From Anaerolineae bacterium (GTDB lineage: Bacteria > Chloroflexota > Anaerolineae > B4-G1 > SLSP01), in contig JAGPHL010000021.1 of NCBI GenBank assembly GCA_018055515.1, forward strand, positions 1 to 20,917: DNA of 20,917 nt, given 5' to 3'. The position numbers were made by a program, and so were the translations under genes. The notes beneath the pieces are model-generated. The model worked only from the letters and a program-made list of their open reading frames with translations. It made no database searches and had not been told where the DNA came from. Position 1 is the first letter of the stretch, and every line of letters begins with the position of its first letter. Positions 14,860 to 20,917 of this stretch are shown here, one piece after another.

Positions 14860-16218
14860 TCAAGGGGATGTTGGCGGGCCGGGGTAATCGGCGCCCAAAA
14901 TGAGGGTGATGTCTTGCGCGGCCGCGACGTTCGAGGCCGTGACGATGGCGCTCTGCGGCAGGCCCAACAGGGTCGCCAGACGCGCCGCCGTCGCCGGTTT
15001 GGGACGATTGAGAATGATCATCGTGGTCGCGTAGTCCGCGCGGTCGGCGTTCCCGAAAGCCGCCACAGCCACCCCCTGCTCCTTGAGGTAGTCCGTCGTG
15101 CTCGCCGCCAGCCCGGCGCGCCCGGTGCCGTTCAGCACGCCGATGGTCGCGTTTTCTTGCTCCACGGTCTGTGACGCAAGTTCGGCGCCCCCAAAGACGT
15201 AATCGCGCACCTCGCGGATCCGATCGCGCAGGGGGATCAGCACCTGGGCGCCTTCGGGGGTGATGTAGTTCTCCGTGCAGGTGCTATCAATGACTGCAAA
15301 GCGGATCTGGGTACGATCCACTTTGATCGCCAGCCCGGCCAGAGCGAGCACCTCATCGAGGGTCAGGTCCGTGCTCACGGACTGATCCATGAGGGTGTAG
15401 AGCTCGCCAAGCCTTGGGGCGAGCTGCGGCAGCAGGTTGAGGCTGCTGACCCGCTCCAGGACTGCCAGCAACACCTGCTGTTGACGACGCGCCCGCTCGA
15501 AGTCGTTGCTATCGTGGCGGGTGCGGGCATATTTCAGCGCCATGGCGCCATCGAAATGCTGCTGTCCCGCCGGAATGTAGAGCGGATCGTAGCCGTAGTT
15601 ATTGTCCGGGTAAAGGGGATCGTTGATCGGCTCCGCCACGTAGACGTCAATCCCGCCGATGAGGTCTATCAGATCCACAAAGCCCTGGAAGTTGAGGCGC
15701 ACGTAATATTGGATGGGAATGCCCAGGTTGTACTCGACGGTTTCCCGCGCCAGGGCGGGGCCACCGCCGGGATAGTTGTACAGCTCCCCCAGCCGGTGCG
15801 CCGTGTTGATGCGCCCCTGATTGTAGCCCGGAATCGGCACCCACAGGTCGCGGGGGATGGAAAGCACCCCTGCCTGCAGCGTCGTCGGATCGAGCGTGAG
15901 CACCATCATCGTGTCGGTGCGCGCCATGCCGTTTTCCTGCGGACGTTCGTCCACCCCCAGGAGCAGCAGGTTCACCCGCTCCGTCCCCTTCCAGCCGGGG
16001 ATCACCTGTCCCAGCCGCCGCTCGACATTGGGGCTGTCAGCACCCTTCGAGGCGCTCAGGCCGGGCACGATTCCCGAATCGGAGAGCAGGCTGCGGCCGA
16101 CTGAAAGCAACAGCGTCCCCCCCACGAGGATGATGATAGCGAAAATGACCACCAACACGCCCGTCATGACCGCCGGCGCACGGTTTTTTTTGCGAATCAT
16201 AGTCGCTTTGCGTGACAT
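14860..16218 (-). CDS. LytR-CpsA-Psr (LCP) family protein with LytR_C domain
   Basis: A 452-residue paralogue of the neighbouring LCP gene. A basic N-terminus (MSRKATMIRKKNR) precedes a transmembrane segment at about 18-40. The LCP domain begins at about 80 (VNLLLLGVDERPQ), with R100-D102 in MARTDTMMVLTLDP, R123 in SIPRDLWVPIP, NTAH (138-141) and ALKYARTRHDSNDFERARRQQQ. The last 90 residues again form LytR_C. The identical order and spacing of the motifs in the two proteins imply a tandem duplication. ATG at 16218 follows GAAAGAG at nine bases; an internal ATG at 16200 is an alternative. An extended -10 promoter lies 120 bp upstream. The role is attachment of surface polymers to peptidoglycan; the polymer is unknown. 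Confidence 0.9.
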   Translation of the reverse strand: MSRKATMIRKKNRAPAVMTGVLVVIFAIIILVGGTLLLSVGRSLLSDSGIVPGLSASKGADSPNVERRLGQVIPGWKGTERVNLLLLGVDERPQENGMARTDTMMVLTLDPTTLQAGVLSIPRDLWVPIPGYNQGRINTAHRLGELYNYPGGGPALARETVEYNLGIPIQYYVRLNFQGFVDLIDLIGGIDVYVAEPINDPLYPDNNYGYDPLYIPAGQQHFDGAMALKYARTRHDSNDFERARRQQQVLLAVLERVSSLNLLPQLAPRLGELYTLMDQSVSTDLTLDEVLALAGLAIKVDRTQIRFAVIDSTCTENYITPEGAQVLIPLRDRIREVRDYVFGGAELASQTVEQENATIGVLNGTGRAGLAASTTDYLKEQGVAVAAFGNADRADYATTMIILNRPKPATAARLATLLGLPQSAIVTASNVAAAQDITLILGADYPGPPTSP

Positions 16219-16338
16219 CGTATCAAACTCTTTCGGCCTTAGAAATGCTTGAGATCAAGAAAGCGTCCCTGCGCTTAGCGAGGGGTTGCGAAAACTACAT
16301 TGAGATCTGGTCCCCCGCGTCGCAATCCCCTATGGGCC

Positions 16339-16347
16339 ATTATACCA
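16339..16347 (-). promoter_or_regulatory. extended -10 promoter of the second LCP gene
   Basis: The minus strand again reads TGGTATAAT (TATAAT rc at 16339-16344), followed by a leader of about 114 nt. No strong -35 is seen. The same nine bases occur before the first LCP gene. Confidence 0.6.
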
Positions 16348-16391
16348 TGAACAGCGTCTGTAATGGAGATGCCCTGCGCCAGCACACGAAT

Positions 16392-16480
16392 GAAAATAAC
16401 GTGTGAACGTACCGTGAGATGGCAGCAACGACCCGAGACTGTAACGGCTCTCTGTTCACGGCTCACTGACTTCTATTCTC
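16392..16480. repeat. two-ended heptamer element (89 bp)
   Basis: The left end is GAAAATAAC (16392-16400), followed by GTGTGAAC, GTACCGT and GAGATGG. After a 20-base centre come ACGGCTC, TCTGTTC, ACGGCTC, ACTGACT and the right end TCTATTCTC (16472-16480). Read on the minus strand, its right half aligns unit by unit with the left half of the element at 20489-20576. Its end supplies the stop codon of the flanking glycosyltransferase. The gap 16219-16472 holds no gene. Confidence 0.75.
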
Positions 16481-17684
16481 GATGGCGCATTTCCCCCTGG
16501 AGCGGCGAGGCTTTCTCGTTTCTGGCGTCCAGGAGCTGCAACAACGCCGCCTCCCACTGCGGGACGAGCACCTCGGGATCGTAATGGGCCGTCACAAAGC
16601 GCTGCCCGGCCTGCCCCAGGCGCTCGCGCTCCTCCGGGCAGCGCAGCAGGCGGATCACGGCCTCCGCAAAGGGTCCTGGCGCGTCCGCGATGAGCAGGTG
16701 TTCGCCGGGAGTGGCGCCCAAGCCGTGATTACTGACCGTCGTCGCGACCACCGGAATTCCCATCCCCATGGCGTCCACCACTTTCTGCAGCAGCCCCCCT
16801 GCCACCTGCAACGGCGCGACGACCACATCCGCCGCCTGATACCAGGGCGCCAGATCGGGGACAAAGCCGACGACGAAGACGCGCTGTCCATCGTGCCGGG
16901 CGCGCACGCTTGCGGGCGGATCGGCTCCCACGATGTAGAAACGCGCCTCAGGCGCGGCCTGCGCGACGGCGGGCCAGATGGCGTCGAGGAACCACAATAC
17001 CGCCTCGCTGTTGTAAGCGCGCGACATCGCCCCGACAAAGAGGACGTTCGCGCCGCGGGGAACTGCCGCCGGCGCGTCCGCAGCCGGATGAAACGCCGGC
17101 GCGAGCGGCAACAGCAGCACGGGTTGCGGCGCACAGCGCGCGGCCAACAGGCGACGGTCGCCTTCGGAGATGGCGGCGACCAGGTCAAAGCGGCGGTAGA
17201 GCCGGGGCTCCAGGGCGAGGAACACAGCGCGCAGCCCACGACTGCGCCAGCGCGCGGGACCGCGTTGTCGCGCCGCCTGCTGTTCCATGAGGAACCAATT
17301 CACGTCGTGGGCGCGGATCGAAGTGGGCGCGCCGCGCAAGCCCAAGACGACGGCTCCCGTCTGCGCGAATTCGATGTGGAGGACGTCGGGGCGCACGTCG
17401 CGGAGGGTGCGTTGCGTGGCGTGACGCAAGGCCAGGTAGCTGCGCAGCAACGCCAGCGGACGCGGGCCGGGCAGCGAGCGATGATGGGGGACGGTCACTA
17501 CCCGATCGCAGAGCGCCGCGGTTGTGGGCAAGAGGGGACGCTCGGCCTCCTGAATCCGCGCCACGAGGGTGAGGCGATGTCCGCGCTGATGGAGCAGCTC
17601 CATGAGGCGGTAGACGGATTCGCCGCCGGCGTGCCCCACCCCAGGGGCAGGAAATTGCTTGTAGGCGATCAGGATGTGCGCCAT
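16473..17684 (-). CDS. GT4-family glycosyltransferase
   Basis: The 403-residue GT-B enzyme begins MAHILIAYKQFPAPGVGHAGG, a glycine-rich first loop of the GT4 family. FDLVAAISEGD (about 165-175), NVLFVGAMSRAYNSEAVLWF (start of the donor domain) and the C-terminal VVAPLQVAGGLLQKVVDAMGMGIPVVATT, in the donor-binding position, support the fold. A basic/acidic stretch of about 20 residues after VLVPQWEAALLQLLDARN probably is not part of the fold. The donor sugar is unknown; surface polysaccharide is likely given the nearby LCP and nucleotidyltransferase genes. It starts 40 bp downstream of RNase J on the same strand, so it may be co-transcribed with it. ATG at 17684 is the first start and has little Shine-Dalgarno. 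The TAG stop lies within the end of the repeat element at 16392-16480. Confidence 0.86.
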   Translation of the reverse strand: MAHILIAYKQFPAPGVGHAGGESVYRLMELLHQRGHRLTLVARIQEAERPLLPTTAALCDRVVTVPHHRSLPGPRPLALLRSYLALRHATQRTLRDVRPDVLHIEFAQTGAVVLGLRGAPTSIRAHDVNWFLMEQQAARQRGPARWRSRGLRAVFLALEPRLYRRFDLVAAISEGDRRLLAARCAPQPVLLLPLAPAFHPAADAPAAVPRGANVLFVGAMSRAYNSEAVLWFLDAIWPAVAQAAPEARFYIVGADPPASVRARHDGQRVFVVGFVPDLAPWYQAADVVVAPLQVAGGLLQKVVDAMGMGIPVVATTVSNHGLGATPGEHLLIADAPGPFAEAVIRLLRCPEERERLGQAGQRFVTAHYDPEVLVPQWEAALLQLLDARNEKASPLQGEMRHRE

Positions 17685-17724
17685 GGCCTGCCGGATGTTC
17701 AGCGCGCCGCGAGCGCCAGCGAGC

Positions 17725-19377
17725 TCACATCAACGCCACGCCCGTGACCAACATCACCGGGCGGCTGCGCGCTTTCTGGAAGAAGAAATCGGAGACGGCT
17801 TTTTCCACCGCCTGCTCGGCGACTTTGACGTTCGCGCCGGGCTGAACGGCATTGAGCGCGGTGCGCACGACCTGCCGCGCCTCCTCGAGCAATTCCTGGG
17901 CCACCCGCAGGTTCACGAAACCGCGCAGGGTGATCTCAGGGTCGCCTATCAGCTTCCCCTGTCGCTGGTTGTAGCGGAAGACGATGCTGCACACCCCCGC
18001 CAGCGCCAGGGATTCGCGCTCCTGCAGGACGCTTTGATCCACGACCGGCCCCACGAGCACGCCATCCACGAAGACGTAGCCGCCGGGGATGCGTTCCCCG
18101 ATCTCCATGCTGTCTTTGGTGAAGCGCAGCACATAGCCGTTTTCCACCACAGCGATGCGCTCCCGAGGAATCCCCACCTGTTGCGCCAAAACGGCGTGTT
18201 GATGCAAATGCCGCAGCTCGCCGTGAACGGGGACGAAGAATTTGGGCTGCAGAATGTTCAGCAGCGCTTTCTGCTCTTCCTGGCTCGCGTGTCCCGAGAC
18301 GTGTACGGGCGCCACCGGATGATAGAAGACGTTGGCGCCCTTCTGGAAGAGGCGGTTGATGACGCCATGCACGGTCTCCTCGTTGCCGGGGATGGTGTGG
18401 GAGGACAGCACCACGGTGTCGCCGTGCGTGATCCGCAGGGAGGGATGTCGCCCGAACGCCAGACGTCCGAGGATGGATTGCGGCTCGCCCTGCGAACCGG
18501 TCGCCAGGATTGTCACCTGATGCGGCGGCAGGCGTTGGATGTCCTGCAAGGAGAGGAACAGGTCAGGGGGGAGGTCCAGATAGCCCAGCCGTTGCGCCAT
18601 TTTGATGTTCGCCGCCATCGAGGTGCCCGCCACGGCCACTTTGCGCCCGTACTTGCGCGCGACCTCGGTCACCTGCTGCAGGCGTGAGATGAGTGAGGCG
18701 AAAGTCGCCACGATGATGCGCCCCTTCGCCTGCTGGAAGACGTCCTCCAGGGCGCGGGTGAGCGTCATCTCTGAAGGGGTCGTGCCGGCGTGATCCGCAT
18801 TGGTGCTGTCGGAGAGCAGCGCCAGCACACCGCGACGGTTGAAGTCCGCCAACCTGGCGATTTCGGTGGGCAGGCCGTCCACCGGCGTGGGATCCAGCTT
18901 GAAATCGCCGCTATGGACGACCAATCCTACCGGTGTCTCGATGCCCACCCCCACCGCGTCGGGGATGCTGTGGCAGACGTGATAGGGTTCCACGGTAAAA
19001 GGTCCCAGGTGAATCACGTCACCGGGGGCCATCGTGTGGAGGGTCGCCTGTTTGCGGAGGCTGCTGCTGAGCTTCACCTCGATCAGGCCGCGGGTGAGCT
19101 GGGTGGCATAGACGGGCACGTTGAATTCCCGGAGGAAATACGGGAGCGCCCCGATGTGATCCTCATGCCCGTGCGTGATCACCACACCGCGAATGCGGTC
19201 GGCCTTATCACGGAGGTAGTCGTAATCGGGGATGATGAAATCTACGCCCGGCATGGTAGTCTCCGGGAACATCAACCCCACGTCCAGCACCAAAATGTTG
19301 CGGCCATACTCCAGTATCAGCATATTCTTGCCGACTTCCCCCAGGCCGCCCAGGGGGATAATTTGTAATTTTTCCAT
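17725..19377 (-). CDS. rnj: ribonuclease J
   Basis: The 550-residue protein is a metallo-beta-lactamase/beta-CASP ribonuclease that degrades and matures RNA, acting as a 5'-3' exonuclease and endonuclease. It starts MEKLQIIPLGGLGEVGKNM, the standard N-terminus. The zinc motif HGHEDH is at 69-74, H136 is in CHSIPDA, D158 is in VHSGDFK, and SHTIPGNE, VSGHASQEE and VPVHGE follow in the beta-CASP and closing motifs. The C-terminal dimerisation domain is complete. An upstream frame to 19476 is rejected in favour of the ATG at 19377, which has GAGGAG and GGAG before it. A strong promoter about 170 bp upstream leaves a leader of about 160 nt containing a repeat element. tRNA-Glu is transcribed divergently. 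Confidence 0.95.
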   Translation of the reverse strand: MEKLQIIPLGGLGEVGKNMLILEYGRNILVLDVGLMFPETTMPGVDFIIPDYDYLRDKADRIRGVVITHGHEDHIGALPYFLREFNVPVYATQLTRGLIEVKLSSSLRKQATLHTMAPGDVIHLGPFTVEPYHVCHSIPDAVGVGIETPVGLVVHSGDFKLDPTPVDGLPTEIARLADFNRRGVLALLSDSTNADHAGTTPSEMTLTRALEDVFQQAKGRIIVATFASLISRLQQVTEVARKYGRKVAVAGTSMAANIKMAQRLGYLDLPPDLFLSLQDIQRLPPHQVTILATGSQGEPQSILGRLAFGRHPSLRITHGDTVVLSSHTIPGNEETVHGVINRLFQKGANVFYHPVAPVHVSGHASQEEQKALLNILQPKFFVPVHGELRHLHQHAVLAQQVGIPRERIAVVENGYVLRFTKDSMEIGERIPGGYVFVDGVLVGPVVDQSVLQERESLALAGVCSIVFRYNQRQGKLIGDPEITLRGFVNLRVAQELLEEARQVVRTALNAVQPGANVKVAEQAVEKAVSDFFFQKARSRPVMLVTGVALM

Positions 19378-19395
19378 GCTCCGATTTGCTCCTCG

Positions 19396-19440
19396 GAAAA
19401 TAAAATCCGTGCCCACGCGCGCAGATGACCAGGTGCCCAC
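19396..19440. repeat. GAAAATAAA-headed octamer element
   Basis: GAAAATAAA (19396-19404) is followed by phased 8-base units GTGCCCAC (19409), GCGCGCAG, ATGACCAG and GTGCCCAC (19433). GTGCCCAC is identical to units in the array at 5471-5539. It lies in the RNase J leader. Confidence 0.65.
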
Positions 19441-19544
19441 ATCATTTGCATGTTCGGTGGTGTGCCACGAGAACATGATTCATCTTCATTGTCTGCGTGA
19501 ATCTGCGTCCCATATCTCCTTGCGCTCAGGACGCAGGTAACGGT

Positions 19545-19573
19545 ATAGTAACATAATCGCTGTCGCCTGTCAA
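19545..19573 (-). promoter_or_regulatory. RNase J promoter
   Basis: On the minus strand TTGACA (rc at 19568-19573) and TACTAT (rc at 19545-19550) are separated by 17 bases. The -35 is perfect. Confidence 0.78.
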
Positions 19574-19591
19574 CTTTTGGGCTGCGAGTGC

Positions 19592-19619
19592 TTGACAGCT
19601 GCTTCCTTTATGTTACAAT
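19592..19619 (+). promoter_or_regulatory. tRNA-Glu promoter
   Basis: TTGACA (19592-19597), a 16-base spacer and TACAAT (19614-19619) place the start a few bases before the tRNA. Confidence 0.85.
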
Positions 19620-19630
19620 CTGTGAGCCTC

Positions 19631-19704
19631 GCCCTCATCGTCTAGTCTGGTCAGGACACAGGCCTTTCAAGCCTGGTACATGGGTTCAAATCCCGTTGAG
19701 GGCA
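19631..19704 (+). tRNA. tRNA-Glu (anticodon UUC)
   Basis: The 74-nt gene has acceptor stem GCCCTCA / TGAGGGC with discriminator A, T at position 8, a D arm, anticodon stem CAGGC/GCCTG around loop CTTTCAA (anticodon TTC), and T loop GGGTTCAAATCCC. CCA is not encoded. Glutamyl-tRNA is also the substrate type of the GatCAB enzyme, whose genes lie in the same window (it acts on Glu charged to tRNA-Gln). Confidence 0.95.
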
Positions 19705-19705
19705 T

Positions 19706-19743
19706 GCAGCGGGCCGTGGAGACACGGCCCGCTGCTTATTTTT
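19706..19743 (+). terminator. rho-independent terminator after tRNA-Glu
   Basis: GCAGCGGGCCGTG (19706-19718) and CACGGCCCGCTGC (19723-19735) form a perfect 13-bp stem with loop GAGA, followed by TTATTTTT. The minus strand has no T-run, so the action is directional for the tRNA. Confidence 0.93.
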
Positions 19744-19751
19744 CCACGCCC

Positions 19752-20390
19752 TCAGGCCCCCACGGAAAGCGCGATGAGCAGCTGGGCGAGGTAGTAGGTC
19801 AGCATCACCAGGAACGGGGCGCCGACGAAGTCCCGCCGGAAACGCTGCCATGCCAGGGTCGCGTCGGAGAGGATGAAGCATGACGCCCCGATGGCGGCAG
19901 CCAGCGCCAGGGGGCCGCCGAGCGCCAGATAGCGTTCCCACGCCTGCCAGCCCATAGTCAGGATCCCCAGGAGGTATCCCAAGACGGGCCAGCGCAGGTC
20001 CTGCAAGCCGGGCCAGAGGAGGCGATACACGATCGCTCCGCAGGCGACAAAGGCCAGCAGCAGCCAGGGAGTGAGGCCAAATCCCCGTCCCGCCGTGAAA
20101 GCGGCGATGTAGCACAGGTGGGCGACGAAAAAACTGAGCAGGCCCGGAATGAAACGGTCGTCGGGGAGCATGAGGAAGACGTCTCCCGCCAGGGAGAACA
20201 CGAGCCCCACCGCGATCCAGAGCGCCGAAGGCTCGAAGCCGGCCGTCGCGCCGCGATAGACCGCAAGCCCCAGGATCAGCAGCGTTGTGAGCGGCTTGAA
20301 GACGTAGACCCACGTCCGCGCGGGGCGAGATTCCCCCCACAATTCCAGGGCAGCGCTGAGCAAAATCAAGACGACGAAGGCAAGAGTCAT
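19752..20390 (-). CDS. YhhN (TMEM86-type) family membrane protein
   Basis: The 212-residue protein has about seven to eight hydrophobic helices. The family hallmarks are visible: KPLTTLLI (about 32-39), GDVFLMLPDD (69-78), HLCYIAAF (90-97) and FILSDATLAWQRF (about 172-184). Relatives include human TMEM86B lysoplasmalogenase, which cleaves vinyl-ether lipids; the bacterial role is unknown. ATG at 20390 follows GGAGGTG with good spacing. It converges on the tRNA-Glu terminator. A candidate promoter lies about 40 to 65 bp upstream, followed by a repeat element further out. Confidence 0.85.
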   Translation of the reverse strand: MTLAFVVLILLSAALELWGESRPARTWVYVFKPLTTLLILGLAVYRGATAGFEPSALWIAVGLVFSLAGDVFLMLPDDRFIPGLLSFFVAHLCYIAAFTAGRGFGLTPWLLLAFVACGAIVYRLLWPGLQDLRWPVLGYLLGILTMGWQAWERYLALGGPLALAAAIGASCFILSDATLAWQRFRRDFVGAPFLVMLTYYLAQLLIALSVGA

Positions 20391-20428
20391 CTGCGCACCT
20401 CCAGATTACTTCAGGGTGGCTCGCGGCC

Positions 20429-20456
20429 ACAATGTATGCCGGGGCGGAGCTGTCAA
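20429..20456 (-). promoter_or_regulatory. candidate YhhN promoter
   Basis: On the minus strand TTGACA (rc at 20451-20456) and CATTGT (rc at 20429-20434) are 16 bases apart. The -35 is perfect and the -10 weak. Confidence 0.4.
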
Positions 20457-20488
20457 GCACGCCACGGAATCTTTGTGCGTCCTCTTCT

Positions 20489-20576
20489 GAAAATAGAGAG
20501 CAGTGAGATGTGAGTAGAGAGCTGTCGTAGCCTTTGATTACGACTCACCACTCACCACTCACGACTCACATTTCCC
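20489..20576. repeat. inverted-heptamer element (88 bp)
   Basis: GAAAATAGA (20489-20497) overlaps four phased units GAGCAGT, GAGATGT, GAGTAGA and GAGCTGT (20498-20525). The centre has CGTA...TACG. Then come four opposed units, ACGACTC, ACCACTC, ACCACTC and ACGACTC (20540-20567), and the end ACATTTCCC. The two arms are inverted heptamer arrays (GAGNNGT against ACNNCTC), so the RNA or single strand could fold into a long imperfect hairpin. Confidence 0.85.
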
Positions 20577-20639
20577 ATCCTCGGTGATGTGGTGTCGGGG
20601 GAATACGTCAACTCCCCAGAGAGTGATCGTAGCTGCCTA

Positions 20640-20668
20640 TTGACTTTACGTATGCTTGCCTCTATAAT
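20640..20668 (+). promoter_or_regulatory. near-consensus sigma70 promoter
   Basis: TTGACT (20640-20645), a 17-base spacer and a perfect TATAAT (20663-20668). It points into the right window edge. The transcript would begin near 20675. Confidence 0.75.
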
Positions 20669-20868
20669 TATAAATGCAAAGCGTTCCCTGACCAGTGCTA
20701 CGGCTTAAAGCTGCCGCACGAGGGGCATTTTTTTAGCGCCAGAATGGGGATTACTACCGTTGTCCGCCCCAAAAGTGGGGAACAGTCCACACCTACTCGC
20801 CATTATCTCCCTCTCAAGAAGGCTAAAGAGTCCCGATGCGACAATCCTACCCGCGGCGGAGCTGACTG

Positions 20869-20917
20869 ATGCGAACACGCTTGACGTTGTTGCCAGGGCC
20901 ACCAGGGACGAAGGAGC
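20869..20917 (+). CDS. partial gene at window edge, function unknown
   Basis: ATG at 20869 follows GGAG at seven bases. Sixteen codons are visible before the window ends (MRTRLTLLPGPPGTKE). The sequence is too short to assign. A strong promoter lies about 200 bp upstream, which supports a real transcript. The N-terminus recalls that of some short conserved hypothetical proteins, but this is a weak impression. Confidence 0.4.
   Translation, partial: MRTRLTLLPGPPGTKE

Larger units (their letters stand above)
20391..20868. other. 478-bp intergenic region
   Basis: No complete gene is seen. The region holds the candidate YhhN promoter (20429-20456), an inverted-heptamer element (20489-20576), a near-consensus promoter (20640-20668), a stretch ending TTTTTTT (20731-20737), and the CCCC-AAAAGT-GGGG hairpin near 20767-20780. 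Confidence 0.6.

Noticed and set aside
19378..19476. Upstream extension of RNase J
   Set aside because: It would translate the repeat element, and the family N-terminus starts at 19377.
20705..20902. 65-codon minus-strand frame at the right edge
   Set aside because: No recognisable domain; it overlaps the promoter-driven plus-strand leader and the candidate gene start.

Overview
The window is about 21 kb of GC-rich bacterial chromosome. It carries housekeeping and cell-envelope genes, with no phage, plasmid, transposase or rRNA genes. The gene set (GatCAB amidotransferase, RNase J, two LytR-CpsA-Psr proteins, a bacterial eRF1-like protein, several GT4 glycosyltransferases) together with short phased intergenic repeats fits a Chloroflexota lineage such as Anaerolineae or Caldilineae best. 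That placement is an inference from gene content and style, not a proven assignment.

Layout. (1) 91-1200 (+) is an eRF1/Vms1-like protein with a C-terminal zinc ribbon, converging on a strong 12-bp terminator hairpin at 1339-1367. (2) 1395-5403 (-) is an apparent operon, aminotransferase - gatB - glutamate dehydrogenase, ending at the same hairpin. (3) 5554-6537 (-) is a sugar-1-phosphate nucleotidyltransferase. (4) 6829-8588 (-) is gatC-gatA with overlapping stop and start codons. (5) 8978-11729 (+) is a tight cluster: site-2-type membrane metalloprotease, HD-domain hydrolase, GT4 glycosyltransferase and a cysteine-free carboxymuconolactone decarboxylase-like protein. (6) 11978-13336 (+) pairs a small PII-like protein with a Na+/Ca2+-exchanger-family transporter. 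(7) 13410-16218 (-) holds two tandem LytR-CpsA-Psr paralogues, each with its own extended -10 promoter. (8) 16473-19377 (-) is a GT4 glycosyltransferase downstream of RNase J. (9) 19631-19704 (+) is tRNA-Glu(UUC), divergent from RNase J, with a good promoter and a perfect terminator. (10) 19752-20390 (-) is a YhhN-family membrane protein. (11) The right edge has a near-consensus promoter, a leader of about 195 nt and the first 16 codons of an unrecognised gene.

Functionally, the left third is about glutamate and amide nitrogen: GDH and the aminotransferase make and use glutamate, GatCAB converts Glu-tRNA(Gln) to Gln-tRNA(Gln), and tRNA-Glu lies further right. The middle and right deal with the cell surface (two GT4 enzymes, a sugar nucleotidyltransferase, two LCP ligases), regulated proteolysis and RNA processing.

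The least expected structure is a family of intergenic elements. They have a conserved end close to GAAAATAGA followed by exactly phased 7- or 8-base repeats. One copy (20489-20576, 88 bp) is a symmetric element with four GAGNNGT-type heptamers facing four ACNNCTC-type heptamers. A second copy (16392-16480, 89 bp) has the same architecture and supplies the stop codon of a glycosyltransferase gene. Others lie in the gaps at 5422-5539, 6551-6806 and 19396-19440. The second most interesting item is the PII-like/cation-exchanger pair.
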